Below, in pieces: positions 61,219 to 64,000 of a stretch of 64,000 bases of DNA; the first letter of the stretch is position 1, and each line of letters opens with the position of its first letter. The position numbers were made by a program, and so were the translations under genes. The stretch comes from Candidatus Dechloromonas phosphoritropha (GTDB lineage: Bacteria > Pseudomonadota > Gammaproteobacteria > Burkholderiales > Rhodocyclaceae): assembly GCA_016722705.1 (NCBI GenBank), contig JADKGN010000004.1, positions 372,001 through 436,000 on the forward strand. The letters run 5' to 3'. A model generated the notes under the pieces. That model was not told where the DNA came from. It saw nothing but the letters and a program-made list of their open reading frames with translations, and did not search any database.

Positions 61219-61926
61219 TCAGCGACTCCCACTGGTTTCGACAATCTCGCCAATCGGCTTCTTGTCGTAGGTGCGCTCACCAATCGGCACGGCAAAGCCC
61301 TTGCGCTTTCTCAGGATGACGCCGACCGGACATACCTGCGCTGCCTTGTCGGCCGGCGAGAAATTGGTATCGCCCAACTGGCCGGATTTGGCGTTGACGA
61401 TCAGGTGCGTCGCGATCCCGCGCCCGGAAAGGGCGAAGACGTTCTTGCCATCGACATCGCGGCTGGCGCGCACACACAGCGAGCAGAGGATGCAGCGGTT
61501 GAAATCGAGCAGAATTTCGGGATGTGAGGCGTCGACCGCGCGATTCGGGAAAAAGTGGTCGTAGTGTGGGCTCATCATGCCCAGGTGGTAAGCCGTGGCC
61601 TGCAACTGGCAGTTGCCGCTCACCTCGCACGAGGGGCAGAAATGATTACCCTCGACGAACAGCATCTGGGTCAGGGCCCGGCGTTCGCCATTGATTTCCT
61701 CGGTATCGCTGTCGACCACCATGCCGGCCATTGCCCGCATCGTGCACGATGCCGTATGCCGGCCATTGACCTTGACCGTGCACAGCTTGCACGAACCATG
61801 CGGCTTGAAATCGGGGTGGTAGCAAAGGTGCGGGATGAAGACCCCGGCAGCGGTCGCCGCCTGAAGGATCGTCTGGCCCTCGGCGAAGGGGACGATCCTG
61901 CCGTCGATCGTGAATGTCTGGCTCAT
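61219..61926 (-). CDS. hoxU: NAD-reducing hydrogenase diaphorase subunit HoxU
   Basis: A 235-residue NuoG-like iron-sulfur protein: N-terminal [2Fe-2S] ferredoxin domain (CYHPDFKPHGSCKLCTV), His-Cys [4Fe-4S] motif (GNHFCPSCEVSGNC) and a further cluster motif CILCSLCVRASRD with a later CPVG. It wires HoxY to HoxF. Its ATG overlaps the hoxF stop by 4 bp. Confidence 0.95.
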   Translation of the reverse strand: MSQTFTIDGRIVPFAEGQTILQAATAAGVFIPHLCYHPDFKPHGSCKLCTVKVNGRHTASCTMRAMAGMVVDSDTEEINGERRALTQMLFVEGNHFCPSCEVSGNCQLQATAYHLGMMSPHYDHFFPNRAVDASHPEILLDFNRCILCSLCVRASRDVDGKNVFALSGRGIATHLIVNAKSGQLGDTNFSPADKAAQVCPVGVILRKRKGFAVPIGERTYDKKPIGEIVETSGSR

Positions 61927-63824
61927 GCGTCCTCCCCAAAACTCCCGCTGATGATGTGTGCCGCCGCATCGTCGCGCCCGGTCATCTGCCGTGCCGCGGC
62001 AAGTGCGCGGTCGAGATCGAAGGCCGGCGAGAAATCATTGTGCTCCATGCGCCGGTCGTAGGCCGGCCTGAATTTGGCGATGGTATCGAGCACCGGATTG
62101 CACGCGGTATGGCCCAGGCCGCAGTGGCTCATCGACTGCAGCAACTGGTTGAGCTTCTCGATTTCGGCGAAGTCGTAGGGCGAACCGTGACCGTTGTGCA
62201 ACTTGTCCATCAGGTTCCTGAGCAGCGAGGTGCCGACCCGACACGGCGTGCAGAAGCCGCAACTCTCGTGCTGGAAGAAATGCACGTAATTGCGCGCGAC
62301 CTCGAACATGTCGCGGCTGTTGTCGAAAACGGTGAACGCCCCGGCGGTCGGGATGTCCTCGAAGCCGATGATCCGGTCGAATTCGGACGGCGCCACGCAG
62401 ATGCCGGACGGCCCGCTGACCTGCACGGCCTGCGTATCGCGGGCGCCGCAATCTTCCAGCACCTGGCGCACGCTGATGCCGAACGGGTATTCGTAGATGC
62501 CCGGCCGCGCGCAGTCGCCGGAAACCGACAGTATCTTGGTCCCGGCCGAGTGTCTGGTACCGATGCCGGCGTACCAGTCGCCGCCGTTCAGCGCGATCAA
62601 CGCGGCCGCAGCAAAGGTTTCGACGTTGTTGACGATCGTCGGCTGATCGAGATAGCCGTTGGTCACCGGGAACGGCGGCCGGTTGCGCGGGGTGCCGCGC
62701 TTGCCTTCGAGCGACTCGATCAGCGCCGACTCCTCGCCGCAGATATAGGCGCCGGCGCCGACATGAATCTCGATGTCGAAATCAACCTTCGGGATGCCGA
62801 GTATGTCCTTGCCGAGAAGCTTCTCGCGGCGTCGGTGCGCCAGTACGGCATTGAGGTGGTCGAGCAGGTAGCGGTATTCGCCGCGCAGATAGACGAATCC
62901 GCGCCTGGCGCCGACCGCGTAGGCGGCCACGGTCATGCCCTCGAAGACGAGATCCGGGTACCTGGCGAGCAGCACGCGATCCTTGAAGGTCCCCGGTTCG
63001 CCCTCGTCCGCATTGCAGACGACGACGCGCTGTTGCCCCGCCTTCAACTGCGCGTTGCGGCAAGCATCCCATTTCAGTGCGGTCGTGAAGCCGGCCCCGC
63101 CGCGCCCGCGCAGGTTGGCCCGTCTGATCTCGTCGAGCATCGCGATCGGGCCACTCAACCCGGCGGGCAGCCCCTCGCGCCACGAACGCATGTTGGATGC
63201 CAGCAACCCTTCGCCTGGCGCCCGCGCGACTGCCGCCAGCAAGGCGTCGCCCGGCTTCAGGTCGCTGTCGAGCAGGATGTCGGCGCGCCGGATGTTGTCC
63301 TCGATCCTGAAATACGCGGGTGGCCATTCGGCGAGCGGCACCTTGTTGCGGATCAGTTCGGCGATTTCATCGATCCGCGCCGCGGTCAACCCCGCCACGG
63401 CGTAGTTGTTGACCAGCAGCGCCGGCCCCTGATCGCACATGCCGGTGCAGGCCGTCTGACCGACGCTGACCAGACCGTCTTCCGAGACCTTGCCGCGCTC
63501 GATCCACAGATTGTTGCAGAGGCGGTCCATCAACGCCTTGCTGCCCAGCATGCGGTCGGTGATGTTGTCCGAGAACAGGACACGGTATTTGCCGCGCGGC
63601 TGCGTATGGAAAAAGGAGTAGAAGCCGGCAACGCCCTCGATCTTGGTGCGCGGGACACCGAGGGTGGTCTGCATGCGGTCGATCGCCTCCGGCGGAATCC
63701 AGTCGCAGGCTTCCTGCACCTCGCGCAGGATCTGCACGATGCAGGTGGGATCGTGCCGATAGCGTGTAACAACGCGGTCCACAATCCCGGCGACCGCACC
63801 CGCATGCAATTCGTCGAGTGGCAC
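61923..63824 (-). CDS. hoxF: NAD-reducing hydrogenase diaphorase subunit HoxF
   Basis: A 633-residue fusion of a NuoE-like [2Fe-2S] N-terminus (TACTGMCDQGPALLV, about residues 125-139) and a NuoF-like part with FMN site GRGGAGFTTALKW, NAD site NADEGEPGTFKDR and [4Fe-4S] site SCGFCTPCRVGT. It exchanges electrons with NAD(H). The GTG start at 63822-63824 is preceded by GGAGG 5 bases upstream. It is first in the hoxFUY(H) operon. Confidence 0.95.
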   Translation of the reverse strand: MPLDELHAGAVAGIVDRVVTRYRHDPTCIVQILREVQEACDWIPPEAIDRMQTTLGVPRTKIEGVAGFYSFFHTQPRGKYRVLFSDNITDRMLGSKALMDRLCNNLWIERGKVSEDGLVSVGQTACTGMCDQGPALLVNNYAVAGLTAARIDEIAELIRNKVPLAEWPPAYFRIEDNIRRADILLDSDLKPGDALLAAVARAPGEGLLASNMRSWREGLPAGLSGPIAMLDEIRRANLRGRGGAGFTTALKWDACRNAQLKAGQQRVVVCNADEGEPGTFKDRVLLARYPDLVFEGMTVAAYAVGARRGFVYLRGEYRYLLDHLNAVLAHRRREKLLGKDILGIPKVDFDIEIHVGAGAYICGEESALIESLEGKRGTPRNRPPFPVTNGYLDQPTIVNNVETFAAAALIALNGGDWYAGIGTRHSAGTKILSVSGDCARPGIYEYPFGISVRQVLEDCGARDTQAVQVSGPSGICVAPSEFDRIIGFEDIPTAGAFTVFDNSRDMFEVARNYVHFFQHESCGFCTPCRVGTSLLRNLMDKLHNGHGSPYDFAEIEKLNQLLQSMSHCGLGHTACNPVLDTIAKFRPAYDRRMEHNDFSPAFDLDRALAAARQMTGRDDAAAHIISGSFGEDA

Positions 63825-63936
63825 GACAACCTCCGCGAAAAAGTTTTACTACCGCATCGAGCGCAGCCCCGATGCAACCCCGGCGTCCCGCGCGAACCCG
63901 GCACCGTGACTGACACGCCGACCCGCCCCGACCGTC

Positions 63937-63998
63937 GCAAGCAAGCGATGTTGTTTGCTGCAATGCAGCATACTATACTGGTTAAAATTTGCAATGAA
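63937..63998 (-). promoter_or_regulatory. Possible hoxF promoter region
   Basis: On the minus strand TTGCAA, 16 bp, then TATGCT resembles a weak sigma-70 promoter about 130 bp before the hoxF GTG. No sigma-54 -24/-12 element was recognised. The remaining 63825-63936 holds no gene. Confidence 0.3.
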
Positions 63999-64000
63999 TC

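Overview
The window looks like a chromosomal segment of a betaproteobacterium, most likely Rhodocyclaceae (Dechloromonas/Azonexus/Accumulibacter-like). The grounds are the conserved minus-strand housekeeping order hflK-hflX-hfq-der-bamB-yfgM-hisS-ispG-rodZ-pilF-rlmN-ndk, the high GC content, and an NAD-linked HoxFUYH hydrogenase. This is inference from gene order and protein character; no database was searched.

Layout. 1-12.5 kb: compact, translationally coupled housekeeping genes. 12.7-28.6 kb: a decaying, transposon-rich zone with nested and truncated insertion sequences (IS4, IS5, IS3, IS21, IS1380 and IS91-like pieces, plus an unusual element carrying a 510-codon gene), a broken rsmE, a thioredoxin-like gene, an alpha/beta hydrolase, and a flavin-based reductase cluster (PepSY protein, DUF2271, PepSY-flavodoxin reductase, ApbE) that an IS1380 element has split. 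28.8-32.6 kb: an envelope-stress set (BON lipoprotein, CsbD, DUF1328) beside a CHASE3-type histidine kinase and two response regulators. 33-47 kb: a mutL 3' fragment, a MarR-controlled tripartite efflux operon, YihY, miaA, an RND pump with its adaptor, an RlpA-like protein and purM. 47.2-64 kb: the hydrogenase operon hoxF-hoxU-hoxY ... hoxH-hoxW on the minus strand.

The most unusual part is an island of about 11.4 kb between hoxY and hoxH. The 3' tail of a second, diverged hoxY still sits directly upstream of hoxH, so the island marks a rearrangement junction. It holds a MITE/REP-like repeat, frameshifted REP-associated transposases, hicAB, a nucleotidyltransferase resembling CD-NTases that is cut by a Tn5-like IS with a 9-bp target duplication, a second near-identical IS copy, a Ser/Thr kinase-TPR protein whose N-lobe is lost at that IS, and an integron-type cassette stretch without a visible integrase. 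One attC site there is split inside its R'' box by a class C-type group II intron; the next cassettes encode an Mrr-like endonuclease and a YjaA-like protein, followed by toxin and ABC-transporter fragments.

Functionally, the conserved flanks supply ribosome assembly, outer-membrane assembly, isoprenoid, tRNA and purine functions. The accessory middle adds efflux, stress signalling and redox enzymes. The island looks like a defence and toxin-antitoxin cassette store degraded by insertion sequences. Because hoxH is separated from hoxFUY by about 11 kb of other DNA, coordinated expression of the hydrogenase is doubtful.
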